6,746 nucleotides of DNA, from NCBI GenBank assembly GCA_964387535.1, contig CAYLXH010000111.1:1-6746 (forward strand), read 5' to 3'. The notes beneath the pieces were generated by a model, which searched no databases, had not been told where the DNA came from, and worked only from the letters and a program-made list of their open reading frames with translations. This document shows, in pieces, positions 1-5,245 of the stretch. The stretch comes from Butyricicoccus_A sp964387535 (GTDB taxonomy: Bacteria; Bacillota; Clostridia; Oscillospirales; Butyricicoccaceae). Numbering within the stretch: the stretch's first letter is position 1; each line of letters starts with the position of its first letter. The position numbers and the translations under genes are program-made.

Positions 1-601
1 TTCGTTTGCCAATATTGCAATCCAGGCTTCCATCAACACATTCGGCAGTGTATTGCTTGCGGGAAACTCGGCGGCGGCCAGCATTGAAGGATTCATCTAT
101 CTCCCGATCAATGGATTTTATCAGGCAGTCATGCCGTTTATTAGCCAAAATGTGGGTGCAAAACAATACCATAGACTAAACCGTGTATTCTGGTCTGCTG
201 CGCTGTCTGTTCTGGTTGTCGGAGAAGTACTGGGTATCGGCAGCATTTTGCTCTCAAAACCGTTGCTTAGCATTTTTACGTCTGATCCGGCAGTTATTGC
301 AGCAGGGCAGATTCGATTCCATTCGTATTTTGCGATTTACGGATTGTATGGAGTGATGGAAGTGCTGGTAGGTTCCATCCGTGGGCTGGGTTATTCTACC
401 CTGCCGACGATTGTTTATGTCGGTGGAATCTGTGGAGTTCGTCTGACTTGGCTGGCGACAGTATTTCAGATGGAACAGTTTCACACAATTCAGACGGCAT
501 ATTATACGTTTCCGGTATCCTGGTTTGTCACACTCCCGATCCTCGCGGTATGCTATGCCTATGCATATCGGAATTTGAGAAAAAAAGTGGATGTGTGTTG
601 A
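1..601 (+). CDS. MATE family efflux transporter, C-terminal part (5' truncated by window edge)
   Basis: The reading frame is open from the left edge (first full codon at base 2) to TGA at 599-601, giving 199 residues of a protein that begins outside the window. It is hydrophobic, with about five to six membrane segments. Its wording is typical of the second half of a MATE (multidrug and toxic compound extrusion) antiporter: an N-A-I-x-A-S-I-N-like helix, A-A-S-I-E-G-F, then Q-A-V-M-P-F-I-S-Q-N-V-G-A, and later S-I-R-G-L-G-Y-S. It ends in a basic tail (R-N-L-R-K-K). MATE proteins use a Na+ or H+ gradient to export cationic compounds; the substrate cannot be read here. A TTG at 53-55 is an internal codon, not the start. 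A strong terminator follows 11 bases after the stop. The family call is confident; the gene symbol is not. Confidence 0.88.
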   Translation, partial: SFANIAIQASINTFGSVLLAGNSAAASIEGFIYLPINGFYQAVMPFISQNVGAKQYHRLNRVFWSAALSVLVVGEVLGIGSILLSKPLLSIFTSDPAVIAAGQIRFHSYFAIYGLYGVMEVLVGSIRGLGYSTLPTIVYVGGICGVRLTWLATVFQMEQFHTIQTAYYTFPVSWFVTLPILAVCYAYAYRNLRKKVDVC

Positions 602-612
602 CGATACAATGG

Positions 613-655
613 ATATCGCTGTGGACGATGAGTCGTTCACAGCGATATTTTTGTT
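613..655 (+). terminator. Rho-independent terminator of the MATE gene
   Basis: The arms at 613-628 and 633-648 pair over 16 bp with one G-U wobble around the four-base loop TGAG, and are followed by a T-rich run (646-652). It lies just after the MATE stop and closes that transcription unit. Confidence 0.9.
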
Positions 656-853
656 GGATGAACAAGAGATGGTACAAAGAACGGTGATTTGGATGGTATC
701 AGAGAGCGGTTGATATCGTGTGTTCTTGTAAAGCGTGAAGCTTACAGTTCCCTTTTGCCGATGCGCTCCAATCATTGTGAAAGAACGGAATGAATATCCG
801 CATTCATATTGTTATGCTGCACGCATATGACTGGATGAAGAGAACAGTCACGC

Positions 854-1045
854 ATGATTAATGTCAGTCAAAAAGTATTGACGGCCCAATTGCGACAGAT
901 GGAAGATAGAGGTCTTTTGACCCGCACAGTTTATCCGGAAGTGTCTCCTCGGGCGGAATACACATTGACGGAACTTGGCGATAGTTTACAACCTGTTTTA
1001 GATGCTATGCAGGAGTGGGGAGAGCATTATAAGGAGTCAGAATGA
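854..1045 (+). pseudogene. HxlR-type winged-helix regulator, C-terminal remnant
   Basis: The 63 codons from ATG 854 to TGA 1043 match the second half of HxlR-family DNA-binding regulators. They carry the recognition-helix phrase N-V-S-Q-K-V-L-T-A-Q-L-R, then E-D-R-G-L-L-T-R-T-V-Y-P-E-V, then the wing and last helix (E-Y-T-L-T-E-L-G; L-D-A-M-Q-E-W-G). Family members are usually about 100-120 residues with a Cys near the N-terminus; here the first 45 or so residues are missing from the frame. The frame is closed upstream by TGA at 836-838, and ATG 854 has no Shine-Dalgarno sequence. In another frame, 787-843 reads G-M-N-I-R-I-H-I-V-M-L ... D-W-M-K-R, which resembles the family's G-G-K-W-x-I-x-I-L ... 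D-G-x-x-R segment. I read this as a frameshifted, decaying gene. A short translated protein cannot be excluded. HxlR genes often sit beside efflux genes, as here next to the MATE transporter. Confidence 0.7.
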
Positions 1046-1056
1046 ATGGCAAAAAT

Positions 1057-1080
1057 AATCCACCCGGATTGTTTTTATTT
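1057..1080 (+). terminator. Weak terminator-like hairpin after the HxlR remnant
   Basis: AATCC (1057-1061) pairs with GGATT (1066-1070) around a four-base loop, followed by GTTTTTATTT. The stem is only 5 bp (6 with a wobble), but position and T-run fit the terminator of the former HxlR gene. Confidence 0.4.
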
Positions 1081-1194
1081 ATTCGTGTAGCTTTTTTACC
1101 GCGCTCCAGAAATTGCGTATTCGCTGAACCGCTGTTGTTATAGGAACAGATAGTATATGATCCACGAAAACGTGTCTCATTGACACTGCGATGA

Positions 1195-1224
1195 TTGACA
1201 ATTCTCCGCTTTGGAACTTATAAT
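1195..1224 (+). promoter_or_regulatory. Sigma-A promoter for the PspC-domain gene
   Basis: TTGACA (1195-1200) and TATAAT (1219-1224) are both perfect consensus boxes, with an 18-base spacer. A second TTGACA at 1180-1185 has no matching -10 box. Transcription would start near 1231, about 44 bases before ATG 1275. Confidence 0.75.
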
Positions 1225-1274
1225 AAATAGTAAAATAAAATATGATTGGTATTGTTGTTCAGGAGGGGATTGAT

Positions 1275-1472
1275 ATGAAGAAACGCTTATATCGCATTGA
1301 GCAAGGAAAAATGATTGCCGGTGTTTGTGGGGGCGTAGCGGAGTATTTTGATGTAGATCCTACGCTGGTCCGTCTGGCGTGGATTATTTTCTGTGCCTGT
1401 GGTGGAAGCGGCATTTTAGCCTATCTTGTTGCTGCGATTGTTATACCGCGACAAGATATGATTTCGTACTGA
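1275..1472 (+). CDS. PspC domain-containing small membrane protein
   Basis: A 65-residue protein made almost entirely of a PspC domain. Residues 1-10 are basic (M-K-K-R-L-Y-R). They are followed by the family signature K-M-I-A-G-V-C-G-G-V-A-E-Y-F with D-P-T-L-V-R-L-A-W (about 12-36), then a hydrophobic span with a G-G-S-G-I hinge (about 34-58) ending I-V-I-P. Stand-alone PspC proteins of this size are common in Firmicutes; the Escherichia coli PspC namesake belongs to the phage-shock membrane-stress response. No other psp gene is nearby, so a stress role here is inference. I chose ATG 1275 because AGGAGG (1261-1266) lies 8 bases upstream. The in-frame ATG at 1242 has no Shine-Dalgarno sequence and would sit almost at the predicted transcript start. 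Confidence 0.9.
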   Translation: MKKRLYRIEQGKMIAGVCGGVAEYFDVDPTLVRLAWIIFCACGGSGILAYLVAAIVIPRQDMISY

Positions 1473-1487
1473 ATATATCTATGAAAT

Positions 1488-1522
1488 ACACCGTGCCATA
1501 CCATGGCACGGTGTGCTGTTTT
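1488..1522 (+). terminator. Hairpin terminator after the PspC-domain gene
   Basis: A perfect 12-bp stem (1488-1499 with 1503-1514) closes a three-base loop. The T-run (1519-1522) is short and set four bases from the stem, so termination may be partial. No other reason for such a strong hairpin is visible. Confidence 0.7.
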
Positions 1523-1578
1523 ACAGGAGAAGGGGGGATTTATGCTGTTTTTTTCGCTAAAAAATGCATGGGGGTCGA

Positions 1579-1607
1579 TTGACAGGAAGAAATGGTTGTA
1601 CTATAAT
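1579..1607 (+). promoter_or_regulatory. Perfect-consensus sigma-A promoter of ilvC
   Basis: TTGACA (1579-1584) and TATAAT (1602-1607) are separated by exactly 17 bases, the ideal layout. Predicted start is near 1614, giving a leader of about 60 bases. That leader is too short for a T-box, and no run of Leu/Ile/Val codons is visible, so the usual branched-chain attenuation signals are not apparent. Confidence 0.85.
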
Positions 1608-1655
1608 AAATTCCGAACGAGTATTTAAGCCAAAACTCAAACTAATGTTGTTTAC

Positions 1656-1676
1656 AGGAGGAATAAATGTATTATG
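1656..1676 (+). promoter_or_regulatory. ilvC ribosome binding site with a competing upstream ATG
   Basis: AGGAGG (1656-1661) lies 12 bases before the ilvC ATG (1674), which is longer than usual, and 5 bases before another ATG (1667). The upstream ATG opens a four-codon frame (M-Y-Y-G, stop at 1679-1681) that overlaps the ilvC start in a different frame. Confidence 0.6.
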
Positions 1677-2699
1677 GCTGAATCGAAAATTTTCTATCAG
1701 GAAGATTGTAATCTGGCAATGCTGGACGGCAAGACGATCGCAATCATCGGTTATGGCAGCCAGGGACATGCACACGCTCTGAACCTGAAAGAGTCGGGTT
1801 GCCATGTTGTGATTGGTCTGTATGAGGGCTCCAAGTCTTGGGACAAAGCTGTTAAGCAGGGCTTTGAAGTATATACTGCAGCAGAGGCTGCAAAGCAGGC
1901 TGATATTATCATGATTCTGATCAATGATGAGAAGCAGGCTGACATGTATAAGAATGATATTGAGCCGAATCTGGAAGCTGGCAACATGCTGATGTTTGCA
2001 CATGGCTTCAACATTCATTTCGGCTGCATCAAGCCGCCGAAGGATGTCGATGTCACCATGATTGCTCCGAAGGGACCGGGACACACCGTTCGTTCTGAGT
2101 ATCAGGCTGGCAAGGGCGTTCCGTGCCTGATCGCTGTGGAGCAGGATGCTACGGGCAAGGCACAGGAGATTGCTCTGGCTTATGCACTGGGCATTGGCGG
2201 CGCTCGTGCCGGTGTTCTGGAGACTACATTCCGTACCGAGACCGAGACGGATCTGTTCGGTGAGCAGGCCGTTCTGTGCGGTGGTGTCTGCGCCCTGATG
2301 CAGGCAGGCTATGAGACTTTGTGTGAGGCTGGTTATGATCCGCGCAATGCTTACTTTGAGTGCATCCATGAGATGAAGCTGATTGTCGACCTGATTTATC
2401 AGTCCGGTTTTGCTGGCATGCGTTATTCGATTTCCAATACAGCAGAATACGGTGATTACGTGACGGGTCCGAAGATCATCACGGAGGATACCAAGAAGGC
2501 AATGAAGAAGATCCTGTCTGATATTCAGGATGGTACTTTTGCTAAGGAATTCCTGCTGGATATGTCCCCGGCTGGCCGCCAGGTACACTTCAGTGCCCTG
2601 AGAAAGCTCGCTACGGAGCATCCGTCTGAGGCAGTTGGTGAAGAGATTCGTAAGCTGTACAGCTGGAATAACGAGGATGACAAGCTCATCAACAACTAA
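1674..2699 (+). CDS. ilvC: Ketol-acid reductoisomerase, class I
   Basis: IlvC performs the second step of valine and isoleucine synthesis: alkyl migration and NAD(P)H reduction of 2-acetolactate or 2-aceto-2-hydroxybutyrate to the dihydroxy acid, with two Mg2+. Its 341 residues fit the short class I form. The Rossmann motif G-Y-G-S-Q-G-H-A-H-A is at 26-35 and the catalytic His is in H-G-F (110-112). Metal and substrate ligands are D193 and E197 (E-T-D-L-F-G-E-Q), E229 and E233 (Y-F-E-C-I-H-E), and S254. The cofactor loop after beta-2 reads G-L-Y-E-G-S-K-S-W (48-56), with an acidic E51. Leucine codons are nearly all CTG, unlike the neighbours, which fits high expression. The gene stands alone, with its own promoter and terminator and no ilvB, ilvN or ilvD next to it. 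Confidence 0.98.
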   Translation: MAESKIFYQEDCNLAMLDGKTIAIIGYGSQGHAHALNLKESGCHVVIGLYEGSKSWDKAVKQGFEVYTAAEAAKQADIIMILINDEKQADMYKNDIEPNLEAGNMLMFAHGFNIHFGCIKPPKDVDVTMIAPKGPGHTVRSEYQAGKGVPCLIAVEQDATGKAQEIALAYALGIGGARAGVLETTFRTETETDLFGEQAVLCGGVCALMQAGYETLCEAGYDPRNAYFECIHEMKLIVDLIYQSGFAGMRYSISNTAEYGDYVTGPKIITEDTKKAMKKILSDIQDGTFAKEFLLDMSPAGRQVHFSALRKLATEHPSEAVGEEIRKLYSWNNEDDKLINN

Positions 2700-2734
2700 T
2701 TGCAGCGTTATACTGGCAACATAGATACAAAATC

Positions 2735-2770
2735 AAAGGCATCTCCCATGGAACATGGGAGATGCCTTTT
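2735..2770 (+). terminator. Strong ilvC terminator, probably bidirectional
   Basis: A perfect 16-bp stem (2735-2750 with 2754-2769) with loop GAA runs into TTTT. On the minus strand the stem is followed by TTTGATTTTG, so it can also stop transcripts of the convergent small gene at 2856-2987. Confidence 0.93.
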
Positions 2771-2855
2771 GGCTGTCTGAAAAATAGTGCGTGTTGTGTC
2801 TGTAACAAACAAGAGCTAGGGATAGGAAAATACAATGTATATTCAAGCAAAAGTA

Positions 2856-2987
2856 TCATATGGTGAAAAACAAGGTGATACCGTAGGCAAGAAAGTATCC
2901 TCCGACGATAAGGACTGCAGCGCCGAGTAAAGTAAGGATTCCTTTGAGGATCTTTTTTTTGTTTAATTTTTCTCGAAGTTGTTGCAT
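2856..2987 (-). CDS. Small single-span membrane protein, 43 residues, function unknown
   Basis: On the minus strand an AGAGGAGG Shine-Dalgarno sequence lies 8 bases before ATG at 2985-2987; the frame ends in TGA at 2856-2858. The peptide has a basic N-terminal stretch (M-Q-Q-L-R-E-K-L-N-K-K-K, residues 1-12) and then one hydrophobic helix (about 13-42) ending T-L-F-F-T-I. By the positive-inside rule the N-terminus should stay in the cytoplasm. It has its own promoter and converges on the ilvC terminator. The frame stays open further upstream to 3182, but that extension has no ribosome binding site and would overlap the degV start. I do not recognise the family; Shine-Dalgarno, promoter and helix together make it a likely real gene. 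Confidence 0.7.
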   Translation of the reverse strand: MQQLREKLNKKKILKGILTLLGAAVLIVGGYFLAYGITLFFTI

Positions 2988-3011
2988 AAAAATAGCCTCC
3001 TCTGCGCATAA

Positions 3012-3040
3012 ATCATAGCACAGAATAATGAGCAAATCAA
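3012..3040 (-). promoter_or_regulatory. Promoter for the small membrane protein (minus strand)
   Basis: Read on the minus strand, TTGATT (3035-3040) and TATGAT (3012-3017) are 17 bases apart. The -10 box lies 24 bases upstream of the start codon. This promoter is divergent from the degV promoter, with the two -35 boxes 61 bases apart. Confidence 0.6.
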
Positions 3041-3101
3041 TCCATAGAGTGGGAAGAATGGATGAATTTTGAGAAAAACGGACAGTATCTTGCGGAAAGG
3101 A

Positions 3102-3130
3102 TTGACAGAGTAGAATGAGTATGACATAAT
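3102..3130 (+). promoter_or_regulatory. Sigma-A promoter of the degV gene
   Basis: TTGACA (3102-3107) and CATAAT (3125-3130) with a 17-base spacer. Predicted transcript start is near 3137, giving a short leader of about 34 bases before ATG 3171. Confidence 0.75.
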
Positions 3131-3170
3131 ATATAAAAAGGTTTTGAAAACTACATTTGAGGTAATGACA

Positions 3171-4022
3171 ATGAATAAACAAAAGATTGCGCTGTTAATT
3201 GATTCCGGATGCGATTTGGAAGCGAGTTATTGTAAGAAGAATTCCATCTATACGCTACCGTTTATTATTGGCTATGAGGGAGAAGAACGTTTGGATGGCG
3301 TAATGGATCCTATGGAAGTCTACCGCCGTTTTCCGGACGAGATCCCGAAGACCTCGACTCCGTCACTTCAAACCGTGGAGGACACAGTACAACGTATCCT
3401 TGCCGATGGTTACGAGAGTATTATTGCGATTGATGTCTCCAATAAGCTGAGCAGTACCATTTCCACGGTGTCAATCGTACTGGCAGAGCATCCGGAGATT
3501 CCGTCATTTGTGCTGGATAGTAAAAATATTTCGATTGGATCTGGCCTGCTTGTCATGTGGGCGGCACAGAAGATTAAAGAGGGTATGGAATTTGAGCAGC
3601 TGATCCGCTATCTCCCGGAAAAAGTTCGAGACTCTGCAGTATTCTTTTATATGGATACATTGGATTACCTCAAGGCTGGTGGACGTATCGGATTGGTGAC
3701 TTCCGTGGTAGGAAGTCTGCTCAAGATCCGTCCGATTATTACCTGCAATGAGCACGGTGAATACCACACGGTAGCATTGATTCGTGGTGATAAAAATGCG
3801 AAGAAAAAGCTGCTGGAGTTAGTCTCGAATTATGCGGGAGAGAATCCGGCTTGGCTTGGCTTGATGAATGGTGCAGCTCCAGATGAAGCGGTGCTGATGA
3901 AAAAGTCGCTGAAAAAGGAACTGGGAACGAGCAACATTGTGTCAGAACACCAGATTACTGCTTCTCTTGCGGTACACACGGGGCCGGGCTTGCTGGGTGT
4001 CGGAGTCTTGCGTAATCCATAA
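3171..4022 (+). CDS. DegV family protein (FakB-like fatty-acid-binding protein)
   Basis: DegV/FakB proteins bind a free fatty acid and present it to the kinase FakA for phosphorylation, feeding external fatty acids into phospholipid synthesis. The 283 residues match the family length. Visible signatures are D-S-G-C-D (11-15), T-S-T-P-S (61-65, fatty-acid carboxylate region), S-N-K-L-S-S-T (90-96), D-S-K-N-I-S-I-G-S-G (116-125), T-L-D-Y-L-K-A-G-G-R-I (163-173), K-I-R-P-I-I (185-190) and H-T-G-P-G (269-273). The third differs from the common S-S-x-L-S-G-T by an N and by S for G. ATG 3171 was chosen because GAGGT lies about 7 bases upstream; ATG 3165 is too close to it and TTG 3144 has no clear site. 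No fakA (DAK-domain kinase) gene is in the window. Which fatty acid it prefers cannot be read. Confidence 0.93.
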   Translation: MNKQKIALLIDSGCDLEASYCKKNSIYTLPFIIGYEGEERLDGVMDPMEVYRRFPDEIPKTSTPSLQTVEDTVQRILADGYESIIAIDVSNKLSSTISTVSIVLAEHPEIPSFVLDSKNISIGSGLLVMWAAQKIKEGMEFEQLIRYLPEKVRDSAVFFYMDTLDYLKAGGRIGLVTSVVGSLLKIRPIITCNEHGEYHTVALIRGDKNAKKKLLELVSNYAGENPAWLGLMNGAAPDEAVLMKKSLKKELGTSNIVSEHQITASLAVHTGPGLLGVGVLRNP

Positions 4023-4039
4023 TGAAACATAGATCATTT

Positions 4040-4074
4040 GCGATGTCTGATTTTATAGTCAGGCATCGCTTTTT
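4040..4074 (+). terminator. Rho-independent terminator of degV
   Basis: An 11-bp stem with one G-U wobble (4040-4050 with 4059-4069) and an eight-base loop is followed by TTTTT (4070-4074), 18 bases after the degV stop. Confidence 0.88.
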
Positions 4075-4091
4075 GGTTCTGTGTAAACAGG

Positions 4092-4128
4092 AAGCAGCGA
4101 AATGAGGCAACTCCTCATCCCACTGCTT
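4092..4128 (-). other. Nested inverted repeat downstream of the DUF2798-like gene
   Basis: AAGCAG (4092-4097) pairs with CTGCTT (4123-4128), and inside it ATGAGG (4102-4107) pairs with CCTCAT (4113-4118) around a five-base loop, with a symmetric 4/4 internal loop. It lies 38 bases past the stop of the minus-strand gene. No clear T-run follows on either strand, so it is a weak terminator candidate or a 3'-end RNA structure. Confidence 0.5.
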
Positions 4129-4165
4129 GTGTAAAACATATGGCTCTGCGTTTACGAAATATGGT

Positions 4166-4873
4166 TTATTCTTTGGGAACAGATTGCTCCATCTGTGCCA
4201 ATTCGGTCTGGAGATCTTCCTTGATTTCCTCGATTCGTTTAATAATCGCTGTAATGGATTCAATTTCACTTCGAACTTTGAGTTTTTCGCCGTGAAGCTG
4301 CTCATGTTCTTTGGCTTTACGTACCTGCACTTTAATATCGTTGTGGAATACTGCTTTAAAGATCGTGCGGACAAGCGGCTGAATAAAAAACATCTGTGTA
4401 AAAAAAGCGAATGGGAAGTTGAAGCACATTAGCTTCAGCCAGGAAGCCAGAAAGTGAATGAGAGAAAAGCCTTCAAAATATGGATAATAGAGGAATGAGG
4501 CAATAAAACTCATGGTAGGACACATCAGACCTACGGTTGCACAGATAATAGCGGATTCGAACAGCATGGGATGATTGCGGCGTGGGTCAAAGATGCGGGA
4601 TGCCAGCCGGAACGAACAGGGACTTCCCATTATCATTTCCAGGCAGAAAGCGAACAAAAATTCAACCAGAATTACTGACCAGATAGGAAGATAGCGGCCA
4701 AACATGTAAACTCCATGCTGTTGACGGATGGCATCCAGAACACTGCTTGTTCCAGTAGCTTGCATCAGTGCGGTGCCGTTCACAACGTACAGACTGAAGA
4801 ATACATAGGCGTGAACTGTGATAATCACCGTGACGAAGGCAAAAAACATTCTTTGAAATTGATTTCTTGGCAT
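4166..4873 (-). CDS. Membrane protein with two DUF2798-like units and a C-terminal coiled coil
   Basis: 235 residues on the minus strand. ATG at 4871-4873 follows AAAGGAG by 8 bases; TAA is at 4166-4168. Four membrane segments are apparent (about 9-31, 62-82, 104-130, 142-166). The second pair reads F-L-A-S-W-L-K ... F-P-F-A-F ... P-L-V-R, the pattern I associate with DUF2798 (two-helix membrane proteins of unknown function). The first pair echoes it: F-L-F-A-F ... M ... P ... R ... F (72-95) lines up with F-P-F-A-F ... M ... P ... R ... F (153-176). Family members often have one pair, so this looks like an internal duplication. Residues about 183-232 are highly charged with heptad-like spacing, so a cytoplasmic coiled coil is likely. 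No catalytic motif is visible. The gene stands alone, convergent with degV and divergent from the folate gene. The family call is moderate; the function is unknown. Confidence 0.8.
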   Translation of the reverse strand: MPRNQFQRMFFAFVTVIITVHAYVFFSLYVVNGTALMQATGTSSVLDAIRQQHGVYMFGRYLPIWSVILVEFLFAFCLEMIMGSPCSFRLASRIFDPRRNHPMLFESAIICATVGLMCPTMSFIASFLYYPYFEGFSLIHFLASWLKLMCFNFPFAFFTQMFFIQPLVRTIFKAVFHNDIKVQVRKAKEHEQLHGEKLKVRSEIESITAIIKRIEEIKEDLQTELAQMEQSVPKE

Positions 4874-5037
4874 ACGATAGACTCCTTTGCCTGATTGATA
4901 GATTAGTTGATTGTTTTGGAAAAAGAAAAGACACCGCAGTGCATTGCAACGGATTGCGTTCTTTCGATACCGTAATCAGATTTATGTGCAAAGCACTACA
5001 TGTGTCGTTCGTTGTCTCTATTCCATTTTGCCTGATT

Positions 5038-5067
5038 AATGTACCATCAAAGTGTGGGTTCTGTCAA
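5038..5067 (-). promoter_or_regulatory. Candidate promoter for the DUF2798-like gene (minus strand)
   Basis: On the minus strand TTGACA (5062-5067) is followed after 18 bases by TACATT (5038-5043). The -35 box is perfect and the -10 box is fair. It would give a leader of roughly 155 bases; no better candidate was seen nearer the gene. Confidence 0.4.
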
Positions 5068-5181
5068 AGGAGAAAATATCTAATTTTTGATGGGAAAGAA
5101 ATGAAAAATTTGAACTTGTGCTGTGCATTGTAGAGGAGTGGAGTGATGGGGACATGGGAGAGAATGGTACGATGAGAGGAA

Positions 5182-5210
5182 TTGTAAAGCAGAGAAAAAT
5201 ATGATAAGAT
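5182..5210 (+). promoter_or_regulatory. Candidate promoter of the DHFR-FolC gene
   Basis: TTGTAA (5182-5187) and TAAGAT (5205-5210) with a 17-base spacer. The boxes are imperfect, but the position, about 36 bases before ATG 5246, is right. Confidence 0.5.
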
Positions 5211-5245
5211 AGATGAGCACGGAATGATCTCAGGAGGCTTCAGAT

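Larger units (their letters stand above)
4874..5245. other. Intergenic region between divergent genes
   Basis: This 372-base stretch carries leaders and promoters for the DUF2798-like gene (minus) and the DHFR-FolC gene (plus). I see no convincing gene: the longer frames here start without ribosome binding sites and show no family pattern. It holds an 11-base direct repeat, TTTGCCTGATT, at 4886-4896 and 5027-5037, the first copy overlapping the Shine-Dalgarno region of the minus-strand gene. A purine-rich tract (about 5131-5181) contains several tiny overlapping frames. No folate riboswitch structure was recognised. Confidence 0.6.

Noticed and set aside
254..775. 173-codon minus-strand frame across the MATE gene
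   Set aside because: It is antisense to the transporter and runs through its terminator, with low-complexity composition and no family pattern.
1614..1673. Possible T-box or branched-chain attenuator before ilvC
   Set aside because: The predicted leader is about 60 bases with no T-box motif, no antiterminator pair and no Leu/Ile/Val-rich leader peptide.
1557..2621. 354-codon open frame on the minus strand across ilvC
   Set aside because: It is exactly antisense to a clear ilvC gene with strong codon bias, which leaves the opposite strand open. It has no ribosome binding site or recognisable domain.
2689..3182. Longer minus-strand frames (106 and 108 codons) around the 43-residue gene
   Set aside because: Their extra N-terminal parts lack ribosome binding sites. 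Only the start at 2987 has one, so the short form was kept.
4867..5133. 88-codon plus-strand frame between the divergent genes
   Set aside because: It starts at TTG inside the opposing gene with no Shine-Dalgarno sequence, and I recognise no protein family.
5064..5245. Possible tetrahydrofolate riboswitch before the folate gene
   Set aside because: I could not fit the conserved junctions and pseudoknot elements by eye. A covariance-model search would settle it.
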